Part shown: in pieces, positions 25,597 to 39,300 of the stretch
Layout: the number at the start of each line of letters is the position of its first letter
Numbering within the stretch: the first letter of the stretch is position 1
Assembly (NCBI GenBank): GCA_028622995.1
Contig: JAJQJQ010000047.1
Coordinates: 1-64,000, forward strand
DNA from: Panagrolaimus kolymaensis
Lineage: Eukaryota; Nematoda; Chromadorea; Rhabditida; Panagrolaimidae
DNA: 64,000 nt
Direction: 5' to 3'
Notes under the pieces: model-generated
What the model saw: only the letters and a program-made list of their open reading frames with translations
Databases searched by the model: none
What the model was told of the DNA's origin: nothing
Position numbers and translations under genes: made by a program

Positions 25597-26539
25597 TTGT
25601 TTAATAAAAATGTCAAAAAGCCTTTGTTCAAAAATGTATAAAGTTATTTATAGTTTTTTTTCGCAAAGCAAGAAAAGGCTAATTATTAAATTCGACTTTC
25701 TATTTCACAATTTAAAACTAGTGTTTGTGAGCTTTTTTGAAGGAGAAAATCTCTCGATTCGGAAGCTATTTATTTTTGTCGCTTTTTACCATTTTAATTG
25801 ATTTTTTGAAGTTTAAAAAGCATTAAAAGATAGAAATTCAAAAATCGATGTTTATGAACGAAATTAACAAAGTACCCAATCCAAACTTTTGTTGTTTCAA
25901 TTTGTACCTTCGAAAGTTGAATTAAGAAAAGTAAATACCAGGCATAATTTTAAAGCAAAAAACTTATCGAGAAAAAACCAAAATATTAAGTTGAAGTTTT
26001 TATTTTTTTTCCGTCTCCACTGTGTAATATTATAATGTAATAATTATTTTTTTTATTTACTTTCACACTTTTTTCAATTGTATTAAATTATATTTTATGA
26101 TTGATAGTTTTTTTTTATTTTCAAAGTTTAAAAATATTAAAACAAAGAAGAGCCAAAAAAAATATCAGAATCACTTCTGTCCTTTTTATGGTTAAAGCTT
26201 TCTTGATGAGAGATTAAAAAAGACTATAATATACAACGACGACAAAAACATATAATACCTAAATAAAATGTGTACAACAACAACAAGATACATATAAAAT
26301 TAAACTTTTGATAACGATGGGAGAGATGCGTACAATATTTAAAATTGCACCTAATATTTTTGAGTGTTTGAACTTGTCAAATTAATTAAGACAAAGTAAA
26401 AAAAAAAGACAGAGAAAACATTTTTTTGAAGAGTTTTGAAATTTTCTGAGCAACGTCATTGAAAGAAAAAAAGATGACTGCTGAAAAATCAGCCATTCAC
26501 ATTTTTGATTGTTCTTTGAATCATTTTTTATAAAAATAT
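25597..26539. other. Intergenic, nothing recognised
   Basis: Host DNA after the Helitron. It is AT-rich with poly-T and poly-A tracts. The ORF at 25589-25801 starts inside the Helitron terminus and is judged spurious. Confidence 0.6.
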
Positions 26540-27224
26540 TTAAACGTCATTATAATCAGCGTTGTATCTCTGAACTCCAATGGGAGATCTACCAAGAATT
26601 TCCCGCAATGTTGGTCGAGTAGCTCTCACATTATAAGAAGCTCCATTTTCATCAAAGAATAATGCCGAAGGTTTAGAATAACTTCGAGGCCAAATTAATT
26701 CGCCACCAACGGAACCTATGGGTCGAATGAATTGACTGGCAAAGGTATTATCAATATTTCTTTCCCGCTCCAATAAACGTTTGTAAACATCTTCGAGAGT
26801 GATAGCATTTATAACTAAAAAAATAAGGCACTTTAGTTTACTGTATATTTTTTTTTTGGTGAAATTGACTTTTATAAAAGTTTTGCAATATTTTTTAGAA
26901 ATATTTAAAAAATCAAAAAACCAGTTTTTTTGATATTGAATAAAAAAACTTTTAAAGAGTGTTAAATGTCTATGTTTTCAATAATCAGCAGCCCAAAAAG
27001 TCAGAAGACAAAAACAAAGTAGAAACGATTTTAAATTTTGAAACTTTGTTTTTATTTTTCTAACCTTAAAAAAATTTATTTGTTTGTTTTTGTACAAATA
27101 ATTTTATTTCTTGCTTTTTATGGTTTCTAATTTTAGAAATAATTTTTGGATAAACAAATAAATTTTTTTACTTACCAATAATTAATGATAAAAAGAAGCA
27201 TATTTTGGAAGTAATTGATACCAT
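26540..27224 (-). CDS. Secreted protein of unknown function, 107 aa
   Basis: Two exons (27224-27176 and 26814-26540) join with a phase-1 intron having a GTAAGTAA donor and TTTTTTTAG acceptor. The N-terminus MVSITSKICFFLSLIIVINA is a clear signal peptide. The mature part starts ITLEDVYKRLLERERNID and continues as a soluble, cysteine-free chain with SVGGELIWPRS, SYNVRATRPTLREILGRSP and a C-terminal acidic YNADYNDV. There is no TM and no Cys pair. Possibilities are a neuropeptide-like precursor, though no clear KR-flanked amidated repeats are seen, or a secreted effector or cuticle-associated protein. I do not recognise a family. The gene stands alone between the Helitron and a long intergenic stretch. 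Confidence 0.68.
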
Positions 27225-28990
27225 TGTTCTATTTTTAGCAGTAGAAAGAAGAGATTAATTAAATAAACAGGATTTTCCCAAATTTATCTAATTTGAGAAG
27301 AAAAAATAATTGAAGAAAGGATAAATTTAATTGCAGCTGATTTCAACAACAGCAGCAGCAGCAAAAATAGCTCGTGAGAAATAAGGTTTTTATTTGTTTC
27401 GATCTAAAAAATTTGGGAATAAAATACTTTGAAAGATTAGATTTTTTTGTTATCATCAAAAAAAAGCTCGCGAATAGCGATCACGCGCGCAAAAAAACTA
27501 AAAAGAAAATAATAATCAAAGATAGAGTTTTGAAAAATAGAAAGAATAACAAATAAAATTTTTTTCTTCTTCAAAAAAACTGGGTTTGTCTTTGATACAA
27601 AATAATCAAACATAAATTTTCAGAAAAATAAACCGAAAACAAAAGCTCATAATCTTTTAATTACCTATTATAACAACCTTTTGCTATTGCAAAAAAATGA
27701 TTTCAACCGCACTTGTTTTAAAAGATATTTATAAAGACAATCATTTTATACACAAAAATAAGATAGATAACCTTTATGAAAAATGACTTTTGTTCTTAAC
27801 CAGCCACCGCAGTTCACTTTTATACATACATCTTCAGCGAGAAGAAGTCACTGCCTTCCAAAGAAAAAAAAAGAAAAAAGGATTGAAAGAACAAAAAAAA
27901 ATTCATTCTTTTTTTCTTCAGATGACGTACTGGTTTTTCATTCGCAACCATGTATATCAATAAATTACTTAACTTGAAATTTTATTAAACTTTTTATACT
28001 TTCTTTAACTTTTTTCTCGTTCGTCTTTCACTCCTTTTTTTTCTGTGGTGTAAAATGTGATAGTTCATTCTTCCTTCTTCATCGGTTTTTTGATAATCAA
28101 AAAATGTTTGATGATGATAAATAAAATACGCCCGTAAAACGTCCTCAACCACTCCTATCTTCTATGTTGTTGCTCGATGATCAATCAAGAAGTAAATTAC
28201 GAAGTAGTGGTAGCCTTTCGTCGTCGCATGCTTTTAACAGTTAGGTTTATCACCCGTAGGAGCGACTACAAGATATGCAAGGAGTAAAAATGTTTTAACT
28301 TTTAATTGCGCCTAAGAAATGGAAAAGAATAAACAAGGAGACGATTTGCACGTTTCAAGTTTCATTGCTGATTAATTTTTTTTGATGTTGATTTTTAATG
28401 AATTGTGACCATCAAAGTTGTTTTTCTCTCTCTCTCTATAGATTGATTGCATGCACCTACATACATAGTGTCATGTTTTTTAAACTTTTGAGCACTTGTA
28501 TTCATATTTTCCTTCTCTCTTTTTATTGATAGTCAGAAAATATAAAGTATTAATGTAGCAAAGGAGTTTTTAGTTTTGTTTTTGCTACGGTGACAAAATT
28601 TTACCATGTGTTGTTGTTGTTGCAAAATTGAAGGCTAATTAGTGTCGAATGGAAAATGTATCTTTGAATAAGAAGATATGTAGTAAAAAGACAAAATATT
28701 ATGCATAACCGCAATGAATAACTTTATAAGAGTGATTTAATCTATAAATAAATGTTACTCATTCAAAAATGATGTCTGTGGTGATTCAACTTTCAACTTT
28801 CAACTTTTTATGTAATTAAAATAATATTAACTATAATTAAATGAAGTAACAAAAACACAAAAAGTGTTATTTTTGAGTGCTGTTACGCAAGTGAATATTC
28901 ACGGTCAATGCATTTTAAAATGAATTTATTAATTTTACTTTATATATTCTTTGAATATTCAAAAAAATTTAAAACGTATTAATTTTTTTT
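27225..28990. other. Intergenic; microsatellites only
   Basis: A CAACAACAGCAGCAGCAGCA repeat lies at about 27346-27365 and a CT-dinucleotide run at about 28427-28438. ORFs at 27374 and 27783 are Lys/Phe-rich with no exon context. Part of this must hold the promoter of the secreted-protein gene, but no motif is recognised. Confidence 0.55.
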
Positions 28991-30677
28991 TCATCCAATA
29001 GAGTACGTGTGAGGACCAGGTGCGGCTTTGCAAACATAATGCGAAGCTGTTGAGCACGGTGTCATTTTCCATTTTCCTGATGTCGAATAACCTGAAAAAT
29101 AGTAAACAGATAAACAATTATCATCATCTGTATTTGAAAGTTTTGGTTCATTTGGAGCATAACTGGTGTAATTTACAGAGCTTTTATCCGACCATTCACT
29201 GTTTTTTATGCTGCCAATCCATATAGTTATATTTGGTTTTTCGTTTAACCAATAAGCAAAAGGCTGTTCCAGAGCTTAAAGCCAAAAATTATTTAGAGGC
29301 GAATTAAAAACTAGGAATTTTACCAAGAATAAATTGTAGTTCCTTCTCACTGTGAATTGATGCAAGATGGGCTTCGCTTGTTCTAGCACATTCCTTTTCT
29401 GCGTGTTCCCATGTGTAGTCGATCCACGATAAAATGTAGCAATATCCCATTTCTTTATTATAAAGACAATCCCTAAAAATGGTAAAAAATGAAGAAACTC
29501 TATACTATGAATGGAAAAAGGAATAAATAAATTTTTTTTAAAGTAAAGTATTGAATTTAATCTCGTATTTATTAAAAATCTTACACATTATCCAAAGGAC
29601 ACTTTGGAGCAGAAGTTGGATGAATGATAGGCTTCTTTTTCGTGGTATGTGGCATGGTTGTCGATGGAAATGTATTAGGGGACAAAGTTGTAGTTGTTCT
29701 TGTGGTTGATGCCATAGTTGTTGTTATTTTAGTAGTAATTGGAACAGTTGTAGTGGCCAAAGTTGTAGGCGCTACAGTCTTTGGTGCTATAATAGTAGAA
29801 GTTTTAGTTGTTGAGGCCATAGTTGTAGCTGCTTTTGTGGTTGATGCCATAGTTGAATGTAGTATTCTCGTTGTAAATGGAACTGTTGTTGGAGCCGAAG
29901 TGGTCGAAACTTTAGTTGTAGGTGCAACTGTTGGAGGAGTGCTAGTTGTATGTAACTTAGTTGTAGGGGCTAAAGTTGTAGTAAATATAGCAGTTGGTGT
30001 CTCTATTTTCTGTGGAATTTAAGTAGGTGTCCAAGTAGTTGATGCCATAATCGTTGAGAACAAACTTCTAGGCACTATTGTCGTGGATGTAAATATTATT
30101 TGTGCCAGAGTTGTCGAAGCTATAGTATCACGTTTTAGCTCGACAGAAACAGCTTCCAATGGAGTGACATTTTGGTAAGCCCCAAATTCACAAATAAATG
30201 GAAGATCGTCAAAACAATCCTCAGCCTTCCATCCTCCGTGCTCAACGTTTGCTGAAACACATAAAGCTGATTTTTTCCTTCTTCTTGACCTTGGATGAAA
30301 TTTTCATAATTAAACTTTTTCCCTTTATTGATCCATTCAAACTTTTCAAAATCATGAAGGCGATGTCCACCCGACCAAAAGTAATTGCTTTTTGTTTCAT
30401 TTAAAATTGATCCAGCTATTTCTAAATTTTTTTCTTCATTAGTCTATATTTTTAATGACTGTAGCTTACGATCGATAAAAACATTGACATAATTATTTTT
30501 AATTTCCACCAAATTTGCTCCAAATAATTGACAATGAAGTTGGGCTAAAGCGAATTTCTTGTAAGCTGAATGGAAGGAATAACAAATCGAAGGATCATCA
30601 TCTAAATACAAGCTATTGGGAGGACATTCTCCCAAAGCAAAAGCAAAAAATCCTGCAAACAAAAGAAAGCGAAACAT
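28991..30677 (-). pseudogene. Secreted protein with two C-type lectin domains and Thr-rich linker, disrupted
   Basis: Exon 1 (30677-30470) encodes a signal peptide (MFRFLLFAGFFAFALG) and the start of CTLD1 (CPPNSLYLDDD, CYSFHSAYKKFALAQLHC). A 48-nt intron joins to exon 2 (30421-29585) with YFWSGGHRL and FEWINKGKKFNYENF. The frame then shifts before CVSANVEHGGWKAEDC and FICEFG. A TAA follows within the Thr/Ser/Pro linker (about 30019-30021, after TTWTPT). The linker goes on for some 140 residues of TT/AST repeats, suited to O-glycosylation. Exon 3 (29472-29324) and exon 4 (29274-28991) give CTLD2 with YCYILSWIDYTWEHAEKEC, HLASIHSEKEL, DDDNCLSVYYF and ASHYVCK. Nematodes use such CTLD proteins in secretion and immunity. 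The frameshift and stop suggest a pseudogene or sequence errors. CTLD2 lacks a clear EPN/WND calcium-site pair. Confidence 0.8.
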
Positions 30678-31042
30678 GTGGTTTCAAATACAATTTTTTC
30701 ATTTTACTTTTTTCAATTTTATACTGAATTTTTAAAAACTTTTAATGGAAGCTTATCTTTTTAATTTTTATTATAATAATATTAATAAAAAGCATTTATC
30801 AATTTTGATACTAAGTGATTTATTTTTTTGTGGCGTTTTTCTTTAAAAAAATTCTATCGTCTGCTAAAAGTTACGACAATGTGTTTATTAAGAGAAATAT
30901 TACATTGTAAAAAAATACATAACTCTTAAATATGGAAAAATAACTTTAATTTAAAATTCTTTCGTTATCGAATTAACTAAAAAACAAGGTAAGCAAAACT
31001 GAAATTTTTAAAAGAATACATAAAAAAAATTTTTGGAAGCCA
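30678..31042. other. Intergenic between lectin gene and tRNA
   Basis: AT-rich, no ORF. On the minus strand the T-run directly downstream of the tRNA (about 31022-31034) is the probable RNA polymerase III terminator. Confidence 0.6.
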
Positions 31043-31124
31043 CGATGACGATGAGATTCGAACTCACGCGGGAAAATCCCAATGGATTAGCAGTCCATCG
31101 CCTTAACCACTCGGCCACGTCATC
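31043..31124 (-). tRNA. tRNA-Ser (anticodon GCT)
   Basis: The minus strand folds as a class II tRNA of 82 nt. The acceptor stem GATGACG pairs with CGTCATC, followed by discriminator G. The D-arm/A-box region is TGGCCGAGTGG. The anticodon loop CTGCTAA carries GCT, reading AGC/AGT serine codons. A long variable arm (TTGGGATTTTCCCGC) is typical of serine tRNAs. The T-arm/B-box is GAGTTCGAATCTC. No intron and no encoded CCA. A T-run follows for polymerase III termination. Confidence 0.96.
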
Positions 31125-33320
31125 CCGAAGGCATCAAGAAAAAAAATGAAACTAAAGCACTAGACGAAGAAAAGAAGAAATAAGTGCGTGTCCTTTTTTT
31201 GCACAAAAGCGTTTGGTTTGAGAGTGTTGTCGTTGTTGTTGCCAGACGCACAACCAAAAAAGAAAATATGACTTAAATTATTTTTTCTTTAATGAAGGAA
31301 GGCCAGTTTTTTTATTTTTTTATGTAAAGTTTTTTGTGATAATGGTTAATGAATTTTAAATAAGCACATAATTTTCTCAGAAAACGATTAAGAAAATATT
31401 TAAAAAAAATAATAAAGAGATGAAAAAAATTTTTCAATCGCTAAAAAGCTTATATATATTTTTTTCAAGTGTTACAATGTAATAACATAAAGGAAAAACA
31501 TTTGATATCGCGATTTACACTGGAAAAAATAAATGCAATGCTTTTTTATTTTTATTTTATAAAAATCATTCTTGCGAAGCTTTTTTTATTGATTAGTTCT
31601 TTCTTTTTTCCTTTGAATATTTTAATAATGTTTCTTAACTTTTAAATAAATAATTAAACGTAATTTTTTTTCTAAAATAAAAGAATACCGAAAAAATTGC
31701 TGAAGATTTAGTATGCGCAAATTCTCCATCCAGAGCCACCTTCAAAATAACTTATTCAACCGATTTCGGAAATGCACAAGCCCATGTAATTTGTCCATTA
31801 TTCAATTTTTCATTAAATTGCAATCAAAAAATGAATATTTCAAACGAAGCTAATTTATTCAACGATCAACACAATTAATTAATTTAGTATTTATAAACAT
31901 ATATAATTTTTCAAAACTTCTAATTAATTTTAACGTTTTCAAAGAATTTTCCTTTTTTGATTTTTTTCGCTTGCCATTAAAAATTATAACACAAAACAAA
32001 ATTTATTTTTATTCAAAAATCATTCAAACATTTTTCACAGACTCTACTTTTCGGAAGCCAATTTGTTCGAAGAAGCGTTTGAAGTTAGTTTGAAAAAAGT
32101 TTGGTCCCAAAAAAAAGCTTTAAAGCATGCTTCTTTGCCCCTTACAATTTAAAAAAATTTCCAGTTTCTTTTTTTATTTCTTTGTCGACCCCTGAAGTTT
32201 GTTGTTAGAAAACTAGAAAACCAAAAACACTTTCCTCTTTCATCATTTTTATTTTTTATTATATTTGGACTCCGTTCAAGACTATTGCCAAGTTTTTCTT
32301 TTCCTTAGCCACCTTCAATTTTTTACGGAAGTGGTCAAAAAAAAAAGAAAACTCGTTTGAATGGACAACCGGAAATCGCATGGGCCCAATTTTATTTTAC
32401 TCTCCTTTAAGAAAGTGCACATTTTTAGTGGATTGTCAAAAAATTTATATTCTATTCCTTTTTAAGAATTTAAGGAAAAAAGGTGTATTGTCGTTCGTCG
32501 TTGTATATATTTACTACTTTTATAAGGGCATGGACATTATCCATTTCTATATTTTTTCTATTTTATGTTACTAAAAAAAATTTAATAGTAGTTTGGGGAT
32601 AGCGATGGCTAACATTTATGAACCGTGCAAAAACCAAAATATCTCTTTTTGGTTACTTTGAAGGCCTCCAAAAAAAGTATATTGGAGTGTCAGATGTTTC
32701 CGGTATTTCAACCACCAAAATAAAAAAAAAAGAGAGAGATGGCGATGTCCATTTTTTGAGGTTTAAACGAACAAAACTATTTTGTTCATTTTTTTTTCTT
32801 CTGAAGGCCAGATTTATTGGTAAAGTTTGTTGTTGTTAATAATAGCCTCCTCTCGCTTGAATCAAAGGTAGCAGCAGCGACACTAGAAATTTTGGGATAA
32901 ATATTTTTTTTGCTGAAGAAAATAAAAAACAAATGTATACAATTTTTTTTGAAGACTGAAAAAAAATAATAAAAACTTTGGCATGGTTTTTTCTTCTGCT
33001 TTTTTTTCCAGACGGCTAAACGTGGTCTCAATTTTTTTTTTGAGGAGAAAGAAGCTTATTGCTTAAAAAAATAAGAAAAGTTTTTTTGCAAAATATATAA
33101 AAAAAGTAATAACCTTCTTAAATTTTATTTTATTTACATTTTTTATTTAAAACGTGGAACATTTTTGTCGTCTGCTTTTTTGTCCCTTTAATCCATAACT
33201 AATTATAATTTTGTTTTTGTAGAAAAAAATGTTAATTTTTTCTATTTATTTATTTTTTATTTAATCGACCGATAAATATAATTTATTTTGAATGAGTTTA
33301 TTAAAAACAATTATAACTGT
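31125..33320. other. Intergenic, holding one possible exon remnant
   Basis: Mostly AT-rich noncoding DNA. One 64-codon protein-like stretch at 31687-31881 is listed separately. ORFs at 32380-32574 and 32618-32839 are aromatic-rich or Lys-rich and have no exon context. Confidence 0.5.
31687..31881 (+). pseudogene. Possible orphan exon or gene remnant
   Basis: Directly after an AG (TAAAATAAAAG) the plus strand reads NTEKIAEDLVCANSPSRATF, then KITYSTDFGNAQAHVICPLF, then NFSLNCNQKMNISNEANLFN, ending DQHN and TAA. Composition is balanced, with N-glycosylation-type NFS and NIS sites and three cysteines, so it resembles part of an extracellular protein. No matching upstream exon is seen. It may be the last exon of a decayed gene. 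The family is not recognised. Confidence 0.35.
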
Positions 33321-36300
33321 ATGTTTCGATTATTGCTGTTATTCACTGCCGATTTTTTTCTCCGCCATCGAAATTTTTTCATTTTTATTAAAAAAATTAT
33401 TTCTCCATTTTCTTCGTCGTTTTTATTATTTATTTTTATTATTATTTTACAATTTAAATTTGCATCAAGTCAATGGGCGAATTACGAAGGTTAGTTAATT
33501 ATATTAATGCATTGTAAAAATAATCGTTGCGGGATATTTTTTTTAGCTGTTAGTAAACGATTATCAGATCGATGTGATATCGGTGAATTTGATTGTGCCT
33601 TAGGTGATACATGTATACCATTATCGAAATTTCGTGACGGGGAAATTAATTGTCTTGATGGTAGCGATGAATGTAAGTTTCCTTACTATTTAGTTTTACA
33701 CTTTTCATTATTCAAATTATTTTTTTTTTGCAGTTTGTTATCCAGGACAAATAAAATGCGGGACATATTGTGTTGAATTAAAACATTTGGGTGAATGTTT
33801 AGCTAATCCAAAATGTGAAAATTTTACTACTTTACCTTCATATTGTAAATTATTAAGTTAGTGGATTTTTAAAATTTTTTTAGCTTTTCGATAAAAAATT
33901 TTTTCAGAAACAAAACTTTGCCATTTTGAAGATGCCCTTCCATGTAAAGGTTATGGAGAATGTGTGTTAAGAAAATGGTTAATGGATGGAAAACGGGATT
34001 GTTTGGATGGAAGCGATGAAGGTTGTTCTACATTTATTTTTATTTTTTATACTAAATTTTTCCTTTAAGACAAAGATTATGTTCGTTTATTAACATCTTG
34101 TTTATATCCTCCAAAACCACCATCTTCAAATATTCCAAATAATGGATTTATTCCTCAACAACCAAACAACGGCAATGGCGGCGGTGATTTCAACATACAT
34201 AATAATAATAATTTTCCACCTTCACCTTCTTCGCCTCATTTATTTCCTTCACCTCCCTCACTGCCAGGACAACCACAGCCACAGCCACAGTGGCCAAACA
34301 ACAATTACAACAATAACAACAATCAATATCCTGGAGCGGGCGGAAGTTATGCCACAACAACAACAACAACGTTAAAGCCTGAGCCTGAATACCCATGGAA
34401 GCCATTGCCGCCATTACCAACTGACTCATATTTGAGTGGAGGTGGAGACAATAATGAATTGGTTCCAATTAATCCATTTGTGAGAGTTCCATTAACCTTA
34501 AAACCAAATACAAATAATAATGGTGAAAATGCTATAAATCCCACAAGGCCATCCAACTTTGGAAGCGAACCTGGCAATTATGGTGGAGGAGGAGGAGAAA
34601 ATAATAACTATGGATTGCCATCGCCAAATTTTGGTCAAAATGGTGTTGAAAGTGGAAGGGGTGTTTATGGATCACCTATGACACCTATAATTCCAATAAA
34701 TAAATTTACTAAACCTCCATATCCATTTGAATCAGGAGGGCCTATCGAAGGTGAAACAGGAGAACACGGACATCATCAAACTTGGCCAACATCAACAGAA
34801 AAAAATGAGTATGCAAAAAAAAATTTCCAATAAAATAGAATAAAAATAATTTTTTTAAATATTTTTAGTGGCTGGGTGGACATAGTTATAACGAAAATTC
34901 CTCCGCCAACATATCCAACAAATCCACCAACTCCACATTCTGGAGATTTGAAACAAACTCATTTTCCACCATGGAACCCCCATCAAATAATTGTTCCGGA
35001 TAATTTTGGCAATAATATTTTTCCTAATCAACCTCAACCAGTTATACCTACTTTACCTCCTTTAATTCCAATTATTCCAACAATTTTAACTAAACCGACA
35101 ACGACGACAGAAAAGTCACCTTTCTTTCCATGGACAGGAGGAGGTGATACACATACGGGCGGCAATGGAGCTACTAGTTCCACAGAAAATACCCATCAAG
35201 GTCATGGAAATACTCATGGTGGTCCATCGTCGAGTGAAAAACCTGATGAAATATGGAATCCAAATGATGAGTGGCTTATAGCTCCCATTGGTGGCTCAAA
35301 TCATCGAACAACAACTAAAAATCCTTTTGGGCATCAAACAACAAATCATCCATGGCCTCAACCTCTTCCAACTTATTTTCCACCACCATCAACGCCTCCA
35401 AATCCCATATGGCCGCCGCCACATTATAGTACTCGAACACCTCCACCGAGATCTTCCACCACACCAAAATATTCAGAACACAATGGAATTGTTGAAGCGC
35501 CAATAGTTGTGTCTGATCCATATTTATTTCTTTCTAGCTTAAATACACAACTAACAACTTCAAAACCACCAAAAACTTTAAATTGTACAGAAAGAATTAA
35601 AAAAGCAGCAAACGAATTAGTTCCAAATCCAATGTGTGAATGCCCAGCGGGTCAAATGAAAAATAAAGAAGGCCTCTGTGTTAGAGCAGAAATTTCAACT
35701 TTTCGTGCTCGTTTAATGCATCTTTGCAAGGTTGGAGTGAGAGACAATTTTGTTGTGGAAAACGAACCACAAATATTGCTTTGGAAGGTAAAAATTGTTT
35801 TTAGCATTTTTTTTTTTTTAAAAAAAAACTTTATTTTAAATCTTTGAAAATTTTCTGGTCGTCCTAATCCTTATTTTTAAAAGTTTTAGAAGTTTAAATT
35901 ATTTTTGGAAGTTAGTAACTTTTTTTCTCCATTTTTTTAGCTTGCCACTGCTTTTGATTATCCATTATGCGTTCGAAAAGCAGATGATATAATTATTTTT
36001 AATACCGTTTGTAATGGTTGCGAATTTAGTGATTTGATTGATCGTTATGCAATGAATAATGATCTCTCCGTTATTGATATTAAATTAAGTGGTATGTCTC
36101 TCTGCCTTTTTTTCTTTGGCTTTATCGCCTGCTTCTTTGGCTAATTTTTTTTCTTTCTTTCATTTTTTCCTTTAAAAATATAATTTTTTTGTTTATTTTT
36201 AGAGCTTCAAAAATCTGGATGTTATGAATTTGTGATAAACGATTGCGATGAAAAATCCGAGTGTATTCCCGATGGCCTTCGATATAAATGTAAATGTTTG

Positions 36301-39300
36301 CCAGGAACCACAGATAGAGATGGAACAGGGAAATTTTGTGATGGTGTTGCTATTGCTAATGAGTAAGCCAAAAAAAAAAAGAATTAGAGAAAATATTATT
36401 CAAAAGTATTTTTAGATGCGTAAAATTTCTTGGTTTATGTGTACTTTTTTGGGTGTTACTTTTACTTCTTTCATGCCTTCTATTCCCAATTATTGGATAT
36501 TTATTATGGAAATATTGTAAACATAGAAATTATAAAATTTTTGATAAATTTACAAGAAAAGTTAGATAGTTTTCATTCAAAAAAATTTCCCCAATTCTAA
36601 ACATTTTTTTATAGAAAAAACATGTTGAAATTAGTTCAGCCACGCCTCGAGGAGCAGGAAATATTGAATCAAGAGGATCGATAACTGGAGTAACCACTGA
36701 AACTTCAGGTGGTCAATGGGAAAGTAATCAATGGGGTCGATCAACAACAAATGTTATTCCAACAATAACTCACACAACTGCCACAACACCAAGATCGACT
36801 CCATTAAATCAATTAATTCCAGCGGATGAATATTCGATTATGGAAAATGAAGACGACGATGATAAAGATTCTTCGAAGGGCTCAGATGTGGCTTCAATTG
36901 CATCCACAAAAATTTTGAATAAAGTTTGCATTTCAAACTTTTTAAAAGTTTTTTGATTAATTGTTTTAGCCAGTGACAGACGCAAATAGAGCTGTAACTA
37001 CCGCAGATCGAAGATCCTCCTCCGAATCAAGGAGTGCCACACCAACGATTTGGGAAACATATAAAATTCTTGGCCAACAATATATTTCTAAAACTGGTGG
37101 TTTAGATCGTAAGTAAATTAAATTTGAATTTTGCTTTTATAAATTATATTTAAAAAAATTTCTCAAGTATATATTTATTTTATTATTTTTGCAGGACGAA
37201 AAAGTAGCACACAATCATTAGAATTATTAATTCGTCGAAGGCAAGAAGAAGAATTTAAAAAGCGTTCAACTGCAATGTCTTTGCCAGAGGTTGATATACC
37301 GTCTTTGTCCAAGCCGCCACTCACAAAAAGAAGAGGAAGCAGAGATTCAACGAGATCTGGAAGCACCACAAATCCAGAGGCAGAACAAGCAGCAAAATTG
37401 GCTGCCATGCTTGGAGTTGATACTTCCACAGTCGCAACTGAACTCAAAGATGTTTCAATATTGCCTGTGACAGGCGAACCACCAACAGCTGAAGTCGCAA
37501 CAATCCTAGAACAACAACAACGCCAAAGAATTCCAGAAATAAACCTTGGTTCAGTTCCATCTACACCAGAAATAAGAAGAGCAGCTGAAAGCACCGTTAA
37601 CGATGCATTAAAAAATGTTATGGGTCCCCTTTATGATGGCTCTGAAGCTGTGGAGATAGGCTCAAATAAACCATTGGAACTTAAAATTGATGAAAGACTT
37701 CAAACTACCACAAAAGTTTCACCCACTGGATCTCGAGAAGATTTACCTATCATTGGGAAAGATAGGCCACGAAGTAGTGCCTCGATAAGGAGCAGAAGTG
37801 TATTACCAAATCCAACCATTGATTCCCCGGATATTTCTGAAGAATTGGATAAAGTTGCTGAAGCTCTTTCACAATTGCCTCCATTGCCGGTGTTGAAATT
37901 GGATAAAAAGCAAATGTCAAAAACTCAACCTTCAACTTCGAGAAGTTCAAAAACAAGTTTTGATTTAATTCCAAAAAGTGCACGTTCACTTTCATCAGAA
38001 AAATCCCTTAAATTTAGTGATGGAGGTTCACCTACTCGAACTGCCAAAACTATTTCTTCGTCGATGAAAGAAAAGCCACCAATTGAAAGGAAAAGAACCA
38101 AATCGATTAGTTCGAGGAAGTCGGTGGTGTCCGATGAAATTCCTGATACCAGAGATATTGTGAAAAAAACAACAACTAAAAGTGCAGCATCTTCACCAAC
38201 GACACCCAAGAAATTTCCACCCAGGCCAAAACCAAATATCTCAGTTGCTCAGAAGCCTTCGACTTCTCAAGTGGCTCCTATAATTAAAAGCAGACGACTT
38301 CCAACATTGCCAAGGCAGCCATCTTCTACTTCACTAAGGCCAAAGAAATTTTCATCCAATCCTTCGACGAGGCAATTATCAAATATATCAGAAAAAAGTG
38401 ATGGAACATCAGAAAATTTATTAAAAAATTTGCCTCATTCCATTTCGCTTCCAAATACTTCGAGAAGTGGAAACAACGGAAAATCATCGAAACTTCCAAG
38501 ATTGGTGGATGCCAAAAAAGCTAGCCAAGGAGGAGAATATAATTATTTTGATGAACCAAACTATATTTTGGCTGATTTGGATTTGGATTTACCTGGGCCA
38601 TTTATGGTTCCAGGAAGTTTGGAGGATTTAAGAAAAATTGGTATTGGAACTTCCAAACTTCCAAGGTTGCATCAAAATAAAAATAATTTTTCAACTCAAA
38701 GTGCTCCAAGTTCAGATAGACTCGGCGGTGGTGGTGGAAAACAAACTGAAAAATTTTCAAGGCAAGAATCAACAAAATCGGATGAATTTTGGAAAATGAA
38801 AAAATTGCCTCCAATCGATGTGGATTTGGAAGATGATTTTAATAGAATGCCACAAACATCCGATTTTGATATCGATATAGACAATTCTTTGAGAACTGAA
38901 AAACCCATAAATCAAAGGCATTCAACGATAGCAAGAAAAATAGCTTCGAGAAAAGCAGCAGGTCAAAATTATCCCATAATTCAAAGACAAACATCAAAAA
39001 CTTCACCAAAATCTAAAAAAGCAGACGATGGTGATATAGATTTGGTTTATGAATATCGAAGGCCTCATTCTCATTCAAGCCATGTCCATGATGGATGCAT
39101 TCACAACCAACCACCATGGAATTCCACTCCTTTGAAGGAAGGTGAATTGGAACAAATCCCGCTTGATTGGAATCTATCTCGAAGCAGCTCTTTAATGAGT
39201 TTTACCGATCGAAAAACTCAAAGCTTCACAGATTTGCATAAAATTTCATCCATGAAAATTACAACGAAAACAAATTTAAACAAAATTAAATCTCATTCCA

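Noticed and set aside
29624..30022. 132-codon Val-rich ORF on the plus strand
   Set aside because: It is the antisense shadow of the Thr-rich linker of the lectin gene (ACA/ACT codons read as TGT/AGT/GTT).
34190..34577. Minus-strand ORFs inside the receptor stalk
   Set aside because: Shadows of the low-complexity Asn/Pro/Gly stalk; the plus frame has domains and splice sites.
37175..38209. Minus-strand ORFs in the receptor tail
   Set aside because: Antisense to the long open plus-strand exon 12.
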